Positions 1 through 13,097 are shown, numbered from the stretch's first letter. The stretch is DNA of 64,000 bases from Microcebus murinus (GCF_040939455.1 NC_134113.1:13564501-13628500), one strand, 5' to 3'. Translations and numbers: made by a program. Notes: generated from the sequence alone by a model not told the origin.

Positions 1-629
1 CCAGTGCGACATTCATGTTAGGAGGTGGGTAGAGATGAGGTCTCATGGTCTGCTGGGTGTATAACTCCTTCACAGGTTCTGTGAGTTCCTGGTCACATAC
101 TCAGGTGAAAGATCATGGGCTCTGTATTGTCTGCGTGGATCTTCTCGCTCTTCTGTGAGCACATCATGCCGGTCTTCTGCGGTGGTCTAAGGGTGGGTTT
201 TCTCCAGGCTGTCTGTTCCTGTCCCTCTCTGTGTGTTTTCATGGTCTCCATGCTTCCTTCGACCTCTTCTTCCATACTGACGGTAGAGGCTGTGAAGACA
301 CAGCCTGCTGAGTCCCTGCTGAGTGTGTTTAGGTTTTCAGCCGTGGTTGAGGTGCAGTGTCCCGCAGATGGGGGTTGCGGCCCATCTGATCTCCCTGCCT
401 TTGCACGGGCTTTCGAGTCAGCCCCAGTGCCCTTCCCGGTGCACTTTGCCCAGAATGCAGGAGTCGTTCTGCTGTCTTGACCGTGTGCAGATCACTCAGC
501 ACCTTCATTTGCCCTTCCTCGGTGGTCCCTGCAGATCTCAGCTGTCACAGCCTGGGTTCTCGTGGATGGTTTTTGTTGGTCTCTCTCGTTAGACTATGCT
601 TTTCGAAGCTGTCCTCTGTCTTAGTCTTT

Positions 630-682
630 AAAACACAGCATGTGGTTAGTGCTTGGTACATAATAGATGCTACCTAAATGCT
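630..682 (+). repeat. MIR 3'-tail fragment
   Basis: The words 'gtgcttggtacataataga' and 'tgctacctaaatgct' match the tail of MIR (the 'cctggcacatagtaggtgctcaataaatg' region) in the forward direction. Only the tail is recognisable. Confidence 0.5.
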
Positions 683-1337
683 CCTTTAAGTGTGTTAGTT
701 CAGGTCTATAAAAGCTAACCTGAATATTGTAATTTTTTAAAAAGTAGATTCAGACCCATTTTAAAATGGGACAATCAGCCTCATGGAAAATTGGTATCAA
801 TCAAAAGAATGCCCTAGAACGTGAGGCCTCGCAAGGGAGGTCAGTTTCCTGACGTAACGGAAACAGATGACAGAGTTGTTACGTTTTCTTGCGGAAGGCT
901 TTTCGGTAGAGTTTCCAGTTCTGTTTCAGTAGAGTTTTATTTCTATGCAATGCAGAGCTGACGGGCCCCTGTCTCTGCACTCCTGGTGCGCGGCGCTGCA
1001 GTGATGGCGATGGGGACACGGGGCTGTCGAGGGGAACGTTACGCCCATCTCTCGAATCATAAACACTACGAAATGTCAAAACAGTGAGAACGACACAACT
1101 TTGCCTTAAAGAGTACTAGACTGGACCTTATCACGTTATGTTAGAGGAAGACTTAAGAGTGTTCATTGATGTTTACGATTTTAATATTTCTGAGGCTATT
1201 ATGGTGGCCTGCATATGTGCTGAAAGCCAAACTTTTAAATTTTTTGTGTTTTTTTTTAAGCAAAGAAATATTTTGATAAATCCTATCTCAATACCAAAAA
1301 AAAGAAAAAAAAAGCTAACCTGTATACTAAAAAGTAG

Positions 1338-1371
1338 GCCCGTGTGTGCGTGTGTGTATGAGAGAGAGATT
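1338..1371. repeat. TG/GA low-complexity tract
   Basis: Alternating GT units run into a short GA run (gtgtgtgcgtgtgtgtatg then agagagag). It is short and impure, so it is only a weak microsatellite. Confidence 0.7.
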
Positions 1372-1443
1372 GGGATATTATAGTTTTGGTGATTTACTTA
1401 ACTGTCTGGTTTTGACAGACTGCAGCATTGTCCCTTGGGATGA

Positions 1444-3141
<1,698 letters not shown>

Positions 3142-3190
3142 AATAATAATAATAATAATATAATGATAGTGATGATGATGGTGATAACAA
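3142..3190. repeat. (AAT)n / (GAT)n microsatellite
   Basis: About seven AAT units run from 3142 to 3162 and continue as interrupted GAT units (gatgatgatggtgat). The tract abuts the A/T-rich end of an old MIR copy. Confidence 0.85.
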
Positions 3191-3199
3191 TATAAATGA

Positions 3200-3388
3200 C
3201 TAGTATTTTGAACATTTCTACATGACAGACATAAGGACTTTACATATATGACTCTTTCTTTGCAACGATCCTGTACAGTTAATGTACCTATTTTACAGAT
3301 GGGGAGGATGAGGCAGATAAGCTTCAGTGATCTGCCCAAGGCACCAAAGCCAGTCAAAACAGAGCCTGGATTGGACTCCAGTTCCAAC
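3200..3388 (-). repeat. MIR element
   Basis: Reverse-strand MIR is recognised by the order 'ctttacatatatgactc', 'ttttacagatggggagga', then 'gatctgcccaaggc' and 'gcctggattggactcc'. Nearly full length, strongly decayed. Confidence 0.75.
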
Positions 3389-3529
3389 TTGAGTGTTTAC
3401 TATAATGGCATGCTATGGATCGGTGCTTCAGTGAGCTATTAAACTTTGGCAAGGAATTTGCCAGTGTGTCCTGTGATTTTTTTGGTGAGGGAAGTTGCAG
3501 AATTTTGATTTGTGTTCATTGGCAGAAAG

Positions 3530-3650
3530 CCAACTCAAACCGATTTTGGCAAAAGGGGAATTTGGTAGTAATTATAATTAGTAAATTCAAAGATAGGGCA
3601 AGCTTCAGTCAGGGTTGGATCCAGGGACTTTGACCCCAACCCTGGGGACC
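3530..3650. repeat. Unclassified old interspersed repeat fragment
   Basis: 'aaagccaactcaaaccgatt' and 'ttggcaaaaggggaattt' followed by 'ggttggatccagggactt' resemble a common old mammalian repeat that I recognise by wording but cannot name with confidence. Confidence 0.35.
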
Positions 3651-3889
3651 GAATCATAGACTGCATTAAGTAGCAACTAGGTCATGTGGACACATTAACA
3701 CAGTATTTGAGCTAGAATGACACAGGCAAGAGATTTCTTTTACTGAGTAGTATCAGTGTGCAGTTGGGCTGCTGCCTTTATCTGTGGTCCCTACATGGTC
3801 AGAACGATCTAGACATGTCAGCACACTTAGGAAGATCTAGGTGAGTGACAGTGCTCGTTCAGACTTGGGCACATAAAAAAATGGCGGGA

Positions 3890-4140
3890 AGAATTGGAGC
3901 TGTTCACCTTGGAGAAGCAGAGGCTCAGGGTGTACATGATCTGCTTCAGCAAACAAAGGACTGTCCCTTGAAGGAGAGATTAGGATTGCGCCGATGGCCC
4001 CTGAATCTATGGCGGGATGTGGCAGGGAGTCAGGGGTTCAGCTCTTCATAATGAGGTCGCCTGCCCGAAGCCGGAACGAGCTGCCCGGGAGGTGGAGAAA
4101 TACTTGCCGTCAGAGATTGCAAACGGAAGCCAGTGTCGTG
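3890..4140 (+). repeat. L3/CR1-type LINE 3' fragment
   Basis: The order 'caccttggagaagcagaggc', 'aaaggactgtcccttgaagg', 'gaacgagctgcccgggaggt' and 'gagaaatacttgccgtcaga' follows the 3' end of CR1/L3 LINE reverse transcriptase ('ggagaagagaaggctc ... ctgaaggg ... tggaacaggttgcccagagag'). A very old, non-coding remnant. Confidence 0.6.
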
Positions 4141-5524
4141 GGAAGGGGTGATTGGGCAAGATGACCTGTCTGACCCTGCCAGACCCAGAGGTCCTGAGAC
4201 CCTAGAAGAGGCTGAGTGTTTACCAGGAGACAAAGGCTGTGCCTCCACGACGCTCCCCGCCCGTCGCTGCAGACAGCGCATTTCCCAGAGGGCCTGCAGA
4301 GACATTCTTTTCTCTGTAATTAAACATCACAACAACGTTCCGATCCATTTATTGACACCCTTGAGTTTTGGGCTTCATGGCAGGTGAAGCCATAAATAAG
4401 GGACTGTGTTGCTGCCTATATTCCTGGAAATACTGTTCATACTTTATGTGGGGTTCTCAACCCTGTTTAATTTCAGAGGATCTCCCGAGAGCAGAGCCAG
4501 GCCCTCCCTGCAAGGCGCGGACGCTCCCCACGTACGGTTCTGGGGGCAGGTTGCACGCAGCTGCGTGACACAGGGAGCGAGCACTGGAGGGGGTCGCATG
4601 TCTCGGGCTGTAAAATCAGCTCAGCCAGAGCAGCTGGGTGATTTGGGCACAGTCGCTCCTCTTGCTGGGCGCGAGTGTCCTCCAGCATGAAATGAAGTTG
4701 TGAAAACCAAGCCCACCTGCCAGGGCGCCCACATTCCTCCCACAAGCTTTGGATTCTGAGCATCTGGTGTAAGCGAATTGGAAACGACCAGAATCTTCTC
4801 CACTTAAGGGGGACTAAGTAAGAGGGTTTATTGTGACTTGCTCCAGGGTGTGGAACCAGGATGGATGCACACAGGTTATGCGGGGGCAGGTGTTGTTTCC
4901 ATGTGAGAACGGACGCCTGTCCCAACCATGTGATTGGCAGGCAGCGGGGTGCTCCGTCTGGGAAAGAGGCGAGGTCCCCACTCCTGCAGCCCAATGACCA
5001 CTGGTGAAGGACGCTAATCAAGGCATGTTTCTGTTGCTGCTTTAACTCCCAAGATCCTAAACCCAACTTCTTACTTCATTTCTTCCCAGCCTGCCATCTC
5101 AGCCAGCCCGCCCAGCCGCACGCCCTTTGAGCTACAAACTCGGGAGTGGTCGTTCTCTCCCTTCTCCCTCACTGCCTTCCTGGCTCGTGTGCCACTTCCT
5201 GTTGGCTCTGAGCATCCTTGCGGCTGCAGCTGCGGCTGTGGTTTCCCCTCCTTCAGCAGTGCTGATGCCCTGGCTCCACCGTCCCGCTGCTGTGATCAGG
5301 ACTAAAGGCGGCAGGCTGCTCTCCCACAGGTCTCCTTGTCTGCCTCCCAGAGAGTGGCCCGAGCTCAGTTGCAGCTCCTTGTCGGGCCCCCCGGCCAACT
5401 CTGAATCCCACCCCTGGTCCCACCTCCCGCCGTGGCATCCGGCATCCTCAGCCCAGCCATGCCGGATCCCTCCATGTCCTCTGCTCTTCCACTTGCTCTT
5501 CCTTCTCCCTGGGAGCCTGTGTCG
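4141..5524. other. Intron without a named repeat, partly CT-rich
   Basis: 5140-5480 is rich in C and T and includes a short CTGCAGCTGCGGCTG-type run at about 5220-5240. A reverse frame of 197 codons (4473-5066) and a forward frame of 215 codons (5127-5774) are open here, but the residues are low-complexity and resemble no family, so I treat them as chance. Confidence 0.55.
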
Positions 5525-5850
5525 CCCTTTTGTTGTTCAGTCCCTCTTCTTCCCCTGGCCGCTTCGATCCTCCTCCAGCCTCAGCTTAAGCACATCGCTC
5601 CAACCCTTAACTAGGTTGGCTTCCTCTGCTGCATGTTCCCCTACCGCCTGTACTTCCCCCAAAGTACTCAGGGCGCTTGGTGTTTCTTGTTTTTGTAATC
5701 TCCTGTCTTCGCGATGGATTACGAACATCAGAAGGGAAGGAAGCGGTTCTCGTCTGTCATCCTACCATCTCTAGCACCTACTGCAGCGCCAGGGGGAGAG
5801 TCGGTCTCCAAGCGTTTGTTGAATGAATGAATGAGCGAATAAATGGGCCC
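5525..5850 (+). repeat. L2 LINE 3' end
   Basis: The text '...cacatcgctccaaccctt', then 'gggaaggaagcggttctcgt', 'tctagcacctactgcagcgc', then 'gtttgttgaatgaatgaatg' matches the L2 3' UTR and its terminal GAATGAAT repeats in the forward direction. Confidence 0.7.
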
Positions 5851-6079
5851 TCCTCTGGCTTTGAGTGCTGACGGCCCTCATCATTCGCTCCTGGATTAAC
5901 TTTGGGCTCCTTACCATGTCTCTAGGGTCTTTCATAATCTTTTATCCCCAGCCTATCATTTCTGTCTTGACTCAGGGTATAATGCCATGTTGAGCGCCCC
6001 TAGAATACTACTTCTCTGCTTCTTAATTTTCACTCTCGGTTTTCTGCCCAGCGTAAAGTACTTTTTTCTACAACCCTCT

Positions 6080-6290
6080 CTCCCAGCCAACACCTTCCGT
6101 ACCCATGTTCAGTGTCTGATCCGGTGTGGAAATGTTTGTGACCAGCACTCATCATGTCATACTTTGGTGTCTTTCTAACCAACTGCCTGTGAGTTTCTCA
6201 AGACAATGGACTATTTAATTCATCCAGACACTCCCAGTGCCCACCTGTAATGTGTCCTTAACCAGTGCTTACTGGGAAGGATTCTGGTAT
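6080..6290 (+). repeat. Possible second L2 fragment
   Basis: 'gagtttctcaagacaatgga' and 'cactcccagtgcccacct' resemble the L2 tail ('aagctccatgagggcaggga ... ccccagtgcc'). Divergence is high, so the call is tentative. Confidence 0.4.
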
Positions 6291-7717
6291 CAGGGAAGTG
6301 GGAGCCACTGGCAGGTAAGAAGCATCTGGGATTTTGAGACAGGGGATATGGCTCCGGGAACCTCTTCTGAGACTTGAGACAATGTCATCCGCAGGTGCAT
6401 TTGAATTTAGATGATACCTATTATTTTCTATCAGACTCACCTTTTCTCACGAGCATGGTAGGCTTTATTTGTGGGATGTGGTTCTTTCTTTTCTGTCCAT
6501 CAGGGAGATGTGTCCAGTTGTTACAGACTTAGCAGCAGGTGGAGAAAGGGTGCTTTTCAGCCATTCAGAAAATTGTTCTCACACGGTGCCCTCTGACCAT
6601 TCATAACCAGCTCTGTACAGAGGCTCCCCATTGTCAGGCCAGGGAGGGCGTGGGTGTTGTTTAAAAGCAGATGTCTTCAGAGCATGCAGAGTCCTGAACA
6701 TTTAAAATTAGTGTCATGAACGGGCATAGGATGATATTTTCTGCACTGATACCTGCCCGCACCTGCGTTTTGTCATTCCTGAAGCCTTGGTTCGCTGTTC
6801 ATTCTGTTATCGTCAACACAGACTCCTCCTAAAATGAATGCATTTGAGAGTTGTCACAGTAGATGTCAGCAGAAAGAAATGGGGCTCTGACATTTGACCA
6901 TTTTGAAGAGTTGCAGTCAGAACCAAAGAATTGCAAATTAAAGCTTTCTTATTTTTTAATTTTTTTGTGCGTTGTTTCTATGGGGGACCCCGGGGCACTT
7001 GTGTGGTAGAATAGGGGAGATGTGCAGAGCGTACTTTATCTAAGGAGGGTTTGTCCAAACATGACGGATTTCCCAGCTTCTGTTCGCTTCCCCCCATCCC
7101 TCAGCCCAGAGAATGTGCTGGGAGGTTGGAGAACTCAGACTGCACAGGATGCCAGTGAATAATTTGCTGGAGGTTTCAGTATCCCCCAAAGCTAGTCTAT
7201 ACGGCAGCTTTGATGGCAGCAAAACCCATTTTTGCCTTCCTGCCAGTGGCCCAAATGTATCACTTAATAAGGATATTATGGGGTATAAGAACACAGGATG
7301 CTGAATGCAAAATGAAATGGAAAGTATAATATAAAAGTAGTATTGATTTTTTTTTTTCTTAATGGATCAAAAATGAAGAGCTTTCCTAGCCAGTGCTTAA
7401 TAGCTGTTAGTGCTGAGCTCGAGGAAAAGCTTACAAAGATTGAAAATGTGAACATGAGAGTGGGCGGCTTCGAATAGTGCCCAGGCCTCAGGGCACACAG
7501 TGGGGCTGCATGCTTCTGTGGTTCTTACCTTTGGGTCAAGAAGAGTCTCTTTAAGGACTTGGCATCTGAGAGGGCAGTGGAGTCAATCCCAATTATTTGG
7601 TTGTGGGGTGGTGGTTAAGATGATCTCTACTTTTCTTATACCCAGGCTTTGATCTTAAAATAAAATTGACCATCCTGCTATGGTGGAGAAAACGACCCTG
7701 ATGCATCAGTTGGCTGC
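6291..7717. other. Intron without a named repeat
   Basis: I see no coding, RNA or recognisable repeat signal. There is a T-rich patch at about 6945-6968 and a run of T at about 7348-7358. Confidence 0.5.
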
Positions 7718-8010
7718 CTCTCCAAGGCCGGCAGTGTAGCGTCTTCAAAGCACTGTCTCCAACTCTGTCCTCTGCCTGTTGTCACTTCTTCTCTGGCTGT
7801 GACTCTCCTGCCTCCCTCTTATAAGAACTCTTGTGATTATATTGGGCCAGCTAGCTCAGAAAATTCAAGGTAACGGTCCTATCGCAAAATCCTTAACTTA
7901 ATCATACCCGCAAAGCCCCTTTTGCCATGTAAGTAAGATACTCGTAGGCCTTAGTAATAGGATGTGGATGTCTTTGGGGGGGGCAGGGCATTATTCAGCC
8001 TTCCATTCCC
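7718..8010 (-). mobile_element. MaLR (MLT1-like) LTR fragment
   Basis: In reverse orientation the order 'ctccctcttataagaactct', 'tgtgattatattgggcca', 'aaaatccttaacttaatcat', 'aaagccccttttgccatgta', 'ggatgtggatgtctttgggg' and 'cattattcagcctt' matches the inner half of a mammalian MaLR-type LTR. The same sequence order recurs at 49260-49422. The outer half (TGTATTAG start) is missing. Confidence 0.65.
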
Positions 8011-8529
8011 CTCCCCCATAGTCCCACGCTCCTACATCCTCTCCATTATCTTTTTGTCCTTTAGGACCAAAGAAAAGGGATTTTGTGCCATCCACTTTCT
8101 TATGTGGACATCTTATCCTGCCCTGGGAGTTTTGCATTTGAATTCGATATGCAGATATCCAACATTTCATTTATAGCTCATGAGAAAGGCATTGTATTGA
8201 AATATATTGGTCTGAATTGTTTGAACGATTTAAGACCATAATACTTTGTCTTTAAGTGTTTAATCAGTAACCAATGATGGAGTGAGGTTTTCTGAAAAGG
8301 AAGGTCCAGAATTTCCTGGTTTTAAGGCAGTTTCATTTATTTATTTTTTTTTTATTTCAGGTGCCAGTTTAACAAAAAGGAGGGGGATTTCACTCAGAGA
8401 GACTTGTTAATTTAGTAAAAGATGACCATTTATATAACTGATTTGGAAAACTCTTTGGTGTTATCAAGGATAGGCAAGCATATCCTATGACACCTTAGCT
8501 CTATCCCTAGCTTCCCAGCAAGGAGACAT

Positions 8530-9010
8530 GCATGTTCATGGAAACAAAAGACTTGTATTAGAATTGTTCACAATAGCATCATTATAATAGCACCAAACAG
8601 GAAACTATGAAATGTCCATCAGCAGTAAAAAAAACACAAAAAACAAAAAAAAAAAAAACAGCGGCACATGCATTTAGTGAAACGAATGAATTTTCATTAC
8701 AGAGCAATGAAAATGAAGATACAGACAATGTTGAGCAAAAGCAGACAGACACAACATAATCCATATGGTATGATCCCAGTTATGTAAAGTTCCAAAACAG
8801 GCAAAAATTAATGTAGGCACTCACCCATCCAGGTAATTCTGGGGTGGGGTGCAAGGGTGGAATAGAGTCTAGGGTACAACACAAGGAAGATGCTGCTAAT
8901 TTTTTAACCTGTGTGATGATGATTATTATATATAGGTTTCAATTGTGATAATTCACCAAATTATTCACTTATGATTTGTTCACTTTTCTGTGTATGTTAT
9001 TTTTTTAAAA
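8530..9010 (+). mobile_element. L1M 3' fragment
   Basis: 'ttcacaatagcatcattata', 'aactatgaaatgtccatcag', 'acaacataatccatatggta' and 'ggcaaaaattaatgtagg' follow the order of the old L1M ORF2 end and 3' UTR. It is interrupted by an A-rich run (8628-8659) in which the original 'ataaaatgtggtatatcc'-like stretch is replaced by A. No open frame survives. Confidence 0.7.
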
Positions 9011-9999
9011 ACTATGCAAATCTTGATAGTCAAGTAAGTAGCTGAATTTGAAATGATTTTGTAGGTTTTGCATTCTTTTTAGATGAGAGGAATTTTATTA
9101 ACCTTTGGGATTTATGAATCTGTGTCACTGTTTAACTTTGAAATTTAAATGCTTTCTTTAGCATGAAACTTTTCTTTTGGGATCATTGTTTAATGCTTCT
9201 ATTTAACCACCTTTCCTTTTTTCTTTCCTGACATACCTTACCATTTGGGCAGATACTCATCCTATGAGGGTTTGCTCACAGCACTGATTTCAAGACCCGA
9301 AATTTGCTTATATAATAAAACCTTCATTCAGTACGAGTGTTTTTATCAATTGGAAACAAGAAAAGTATTATTACCAGGGCTGTTGCAATGACATAGCTCC
9401 AATTAATACTAAAAGATATATAATTTTTATATTGACATCAAGCCACATTAGATAATGTTCTTATCCACAAACATGCATCTTCATGAAATCGTTGTGCCTA
9501 GAAAAGAAAGAAAACTTCTATTATAGTATTTTTAGAAGATACAGAAACACAAAAAGGAAATGCACTATTTAAACTATATCCATAATGGGAACAATTGCAA
9601 TCGCTTCCATTTACTGCTTGTTAAACAGAGATTGGCTGCATCTGGCCTGCAGTTGTGTTGGGTTTGGCCCGCCCACTGCTTTTACCATTGCTGAATTCGT
9701 TGCTAATGGTTAAACACTGGGAGATTGCACATAAAAACCATGATTTCTGGCTTTCCTTAAAAAAAACTGAAAGATCTAGCAAAACCAGACTGTCGTTTCA
9801 TGATAGCAGCCCAGTGGCTGGAGCTGAGTAGTGGCTGTCCCTTTGCACAGTGCGTGTGTGGATCACAGTCTAGCCTGCCTTGTCCATCCCTGTGTCATCC
9901 CTGTGCTTACATAAAGCACAGTTGGGAAGAAAGAGCTTCTAGTATCTGCATATGTCACTGGTTGACCCTGCCCGGCTTGGACCTTTTGGCTTACTCTCT
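9011..9999. other. AT-rich intron, possible conserved non-coding stretch
   Basis: No repeat family is recognised. 9290-9520 has dense homeobox-like AT words (ccaattaatact, tataattttt, atcaattgg) and no repeat match, which is the usual look of a conserved non-coding element, though conservation cannot be seen from one genome. Confidence 0.4.
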
Positions 10000-10004
10000 T
10001 CCTG

Positions 10005-10145
10005 GTAGTGGACTAGGGATTTTATATACATTATCTCATTTGTTCCTCCAAATAACTTCACGCTTGTCCCATTGGATAGGCGAGGAAACTGAGGCTCAGG
10101 GATGGTAGGCTGTTTAAGCAAAGCCACTGAGCTAGGAAGTAAGGG
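10005..10145 (-). repeat. MIR element
   Basis: 'ttatatacattatctcattt', 'cccattggataggcgagga' and 'aactgaggctcagggat' mark a reverse-strand MIR with its core region. Confidence 0.8.
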
Positions 10146-10539
10146 GAGGCTGGCCTTGCCTGAAAAGGTCCCGTGCACTGCAGTGTCCCATGAACTTGCA
10201 GATACAAAAACAACCGGTAGATGACATTTCAAAGTCAATATGCTGAAGTTTTAGACAAGGACGAGACAAACCCTGAGACAACTGAAAAGGGGCTATCCTG
10301 GATAAGAGAGAAGGCGAACCATGCTCTGAGCCTGGAAGGATTATTATAAGCCAGTATAAGCAGAAAATTCGATTAGTCCTTTAATGTAATTTGCATTTTG
10401 TTTCTGCCATCGACTCATACAATTAAGAGCAGGAACAGATATTAGGAATCATTTAGGCAGGCTTACAACCTAAGCAGATAAAACCCTTGAAATCTACACA
10501 AGGGCAGGGGCTGATGGTGGGGTGAACATGTCCCCAAAG

Positions 10540-10722
10540 GACAGGCAGACCTGAGTCTGAATTTGAGTGATGCCATTTAAATCACAGAGTGACAATAGGT
10601 TACTTAACACCCTTGCAGCTCAGTTTCTTCTTCAGTAGAAGGGGAACATAATGTGTAGCTGATACAGCTGTTACAAAGGGCTAGATAAGCTACCTGATAC
10701 ATACAGCAGTGGTGGTTCATTT
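10540..10722 (+). repeat. MIR element
   Basis: 'cagacctgagtctgaatttg', 'aggttacttaacacccttgc', 'agctcagtttcttcttcagt' and 'gggctagataagctacctga' give a forward MIR, nearly full length. Confidence 0.75.
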
Positions 10723-10774
10723 TTCTTCCCTTTCTCACATTTCCCTAGAATCCTGTAAGGTCACCCACGTGGTC

Positions 10775-10852
10775 CAAATAGGCCCTTGTTTTACAACTGA
10801 GGAACTGACCTAGGAGGCTGTCACCTACGGAAGCTCACAGCCTCAGGCGTTA
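10775..10852 (-). repeat. MIR fragment
   Basis: 'ttgttttacaactgaggaac' followed by 'ctcacagcctcaggcgtt' resembles the reverse MIR core. Short and decayed. Confidence 0.5.
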
Positions 10853-11383
10853 GAAAGGCCCAGGGAGACTCTGCTGTAGCTGTGGTCACAAATGCACCTG
10901 CAGGTCATTGTGGACGCAGGGGCCATGTTTGGCGAAAATTATTTCACCTTAAACGGCCTGTAATGAGAACTTCAAAGAACAAGGAGGAAAGGGCCGTCCT
11001 CCGACACAAAGTTTAATCACCTCCATAACAGATTTGTCTGACGGGGTTGTCCCTGGTTCTGCCCACCTGGTTCAGATTCCCAGACCTCCCCTTCAGTGCT
11101 GTGTTTCCTAACCCTTCTTAACCCAAATTGCCTCCTCCGAAATCGGGGGTGCTGTTACCAACCACACAGGGTCTTGTGAAGATGTGCGTAGCGCAGAGTG
11201 GGTTGACAGAGTCGTTTTGTCTTCTGGACATGCTGAGTGCGCATTTGGAAGCAAAATGTCACTCAAGGAGTTAAGAGCGTTGAGTGTTTAGCTCTGCACT
11301 GTTAGCAGGAACCCTGGCCCAGCCAAGATCCCTTCTCTTTCCAGGGCGGGACCTTTAGGTAATGGGGTTTTGGCTCTTTTGCT

Positions 11384-11398
11384 CCAGCAGAGGGCACT
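11384..11398 (+). promoter_or_regulatory. CTCF-like core motif
   Basis: CCAGCAGAGGGCACT fits the degenerate CTCF core CCASYAGRKGGCRSY at every position. It lies outside any repeat that I recognise, between MIR fragments. Motif match is seen; binding is unproven. Confidence 0.45.
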
Positions 11399-11549
11399 CC
11401 GTGCCCCGTTTCCTAGGGATCCGTGACTTCCCTGGATGGAGCACAGCCAGTGGTGAGGATGGCACTGTCCCAGCCGGGAAGCCTCCCCGCTCCATCAGCT
11501 GGTAGCAATTATGATGGTAGGCCGTGCGGCACGGGTGAACTTGACCTTT

Positions 11550-11642
11550 CTCCATATGTTTAAATAATCCTCCCACAAACCCATTAGGCAAGGAAGGTAT
11601 TTCATTTCAGATTAGGTCACTGAGCTTCAGGGCCATTAGGTG
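11550..11642 (-). repeat. MIR fragment
   Basis: 'ttaaataatcctcccacaaa', 'cccattaggcaaggaaggta' and 'gattaggtcactgagcttca' match the reverse MIR core. Confidence 0.6.
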
Positions 11643-11654
11643 GATCACCGAGGC

Positions 11655-12000
11655 CATTGATTCATTCAACGCACAGGCACTGAACTCTGAGCCACCTGAG
11701 TGTGTCCCCTCTTCTCATGGGGCTGACGTCCAGTGGGTGGAGAGAGGTGATGAACAGACAGACTCATCCTTTCCTGAGTGGTGATAAGTACGAGAGAGGA
11801 ATGAAGCCGGGTGAGATGATAGTGCCAGTGCGGGCCGGTGGGCTTGGTGAGGAATGGGGAGTCGGAAATGCTCTTTTAATAGGGGGGTCTGGGTGGGCCC
11901 CTCCGGCAGGTGGTGGTAAGCAGAGCCAGCTGGAGATGGGGTGGAAAGGCATTTCAGGCAGAGGGAAGATCGGGAGGCAGAGAGTGTTTGATCGCTAGTC
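11655..12000 (-). repeat. L2 LINE 3' region
   Basis: The order 'ttgattcattcaacgcacag', 'ctcatggggctgacgtccag', 'gtggtgataagtacgagaga', 'ggcatttcaggcagaggga' is the reverse complement of the L2 3' UTR. No coding capacity. Confidence 0.65.
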
Positions 12001-12289
12001 CTGCAGGATTGCTGGAGGGAAGGGCAGGAAGGGAACGTGGCGGGTGAGGTCAGGAGAGGAGGCAGGGCCGCCACACAGGCTCGAGGAGGGGTCTTGGGAC
12101 CCTGACCTCTGACTTCTCATTCCTTGTCCTCCTCTCCTCCTCGGGAAGCATACTCCTTGCAGTCTGGACTTGCTTTTAGCTGCTAATCCAGGTTAAGAGG
12201 AACCTGAGAGAGTAATTCCTCCTCTTGCCTATCAAGAGGAACTAGGTGACTTAGGGCTCTAGTTCCAGCTTTGCCAGATGACAAGAGTC

Positions 12290-12501
12290 ACCTAGCGCAA
12301 TGGTCCCCAATCTATGGTGAGTTGTATAATTATTTCATTATATGTTACGGTGTAATAATAATAGAAATAAAGTACGCAATAAATGTAATGTGCTTGAATC
12401 ATCCCCAAACCATCCCTATATCCCCCACCAGTCCGTGGAAATATTATCTTCCATGAAAACGGTTCCTGGTGGCAAAAAGGTTGGGGACCTCTGACCGAGC
12501 G
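12290..12501 (+). mobile_element. Non-autonomous hAT-type DNA transposon with target duplication
   Basis: The element occupies 12298-12493 (196 bp). Its ends are inverted repeats: left caatggtccccaatc, and the right end read backwards gives cagaggtccccaacc. The flanking 8 bp are acctagcg (12290-12297) and accgagcg (12494-12501), 7 of 8 identical, which is the 8-bp duplication expected of hAT transposition. The interior (attattacaccg-like AT-rich part, 'gtccgtggaaatattatctt', 'ccatgaaaacggttcctggt') matches a common mammalian hAT-Charlie-type family internally deleted between the two halves. No transposase is present. Confidence 0.85.
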
Positions 12502-12734
12502 CACTTGTTTAATGTATAGACTCTGGTCCACCCTGGGGCACTTAGGCAAAATACAGGTCCAGAACTGGCCCAGATCTGCTCAGTGGGATTCTGCAGGTGT
12601 CTGAATGTTTAACGAACACCTCAGGTGAGCCCGGTCTTCTGGCCCAGGTGGTAAGTTTCACCTGGATAGAATGAAGCCTCTGGAAGGTTGATGTCAGCTC
12701 CTGTCCTCCCCTCCTAGGCTCTGGGACTTGGTTT

Positions 12735-12800
12735 TAATAATAATAATCAGCATGCTAGTGATGGTACTGATTGAGTGCCTACTGTTTGTCATGCACAGCA
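12735..12800 (-). repeat. MIR tail fragment
   Basis: 'taataataataatcagcatg' and 'attgagtgcctactgtttgt' resemble the 3' end of MIR in reverse. Confidence 0.5.
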
Positions 12801-12939
12801 GCCTCACTCTCTTTCTCCTTTGACTGTAAAATCTTAGTCCTCACACCGAGCGCCTGGCCCTGGCCAATCTATTATTTGTGCTTCTGTTAATCATTTATTA
12901 TGTTGAATTGTGCTTCGTTTACATAACATGCCTCCTTCT

Positions 12940-13042
12940 CAGAGCTTTCTTGTAGAGTAAAATAATGGCGTACATTGCCTGGAAAAGGGCCCGGCACGAA
13001 ATGAGTGCTGGTTAAGTCATCGTTATTGTTATTTATTCTGAT
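12940..13042 (+). repeat. MIR 3' half
   Basis: 'gagtaaaataatggcgtac', 'aagggcccggcacgaaatga' and 'gtgctggttaagtcatcgtt' followed by ATT repeats fit the MIR 3' half. Confidence 0.55.
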
Positions 13043-13097
13043 TCCACACACAGCAGATGGCGAGCACTCACCTTTCCTTATCATCTGAATCCTTAGG

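Noticed and set aside
5127..5774. Open frame of 215 codons on the + strand
   Set aside because: Composition is dominated by S, L and P from a CT-rich stretch, and it runs into an L2 3' UTR.
13050..13064. Second CTCF-like site (ACAGCAGATGGCGAG)
   Set aside because: First position mismatches the core, and it lies in low-value repeat-derived sequence.
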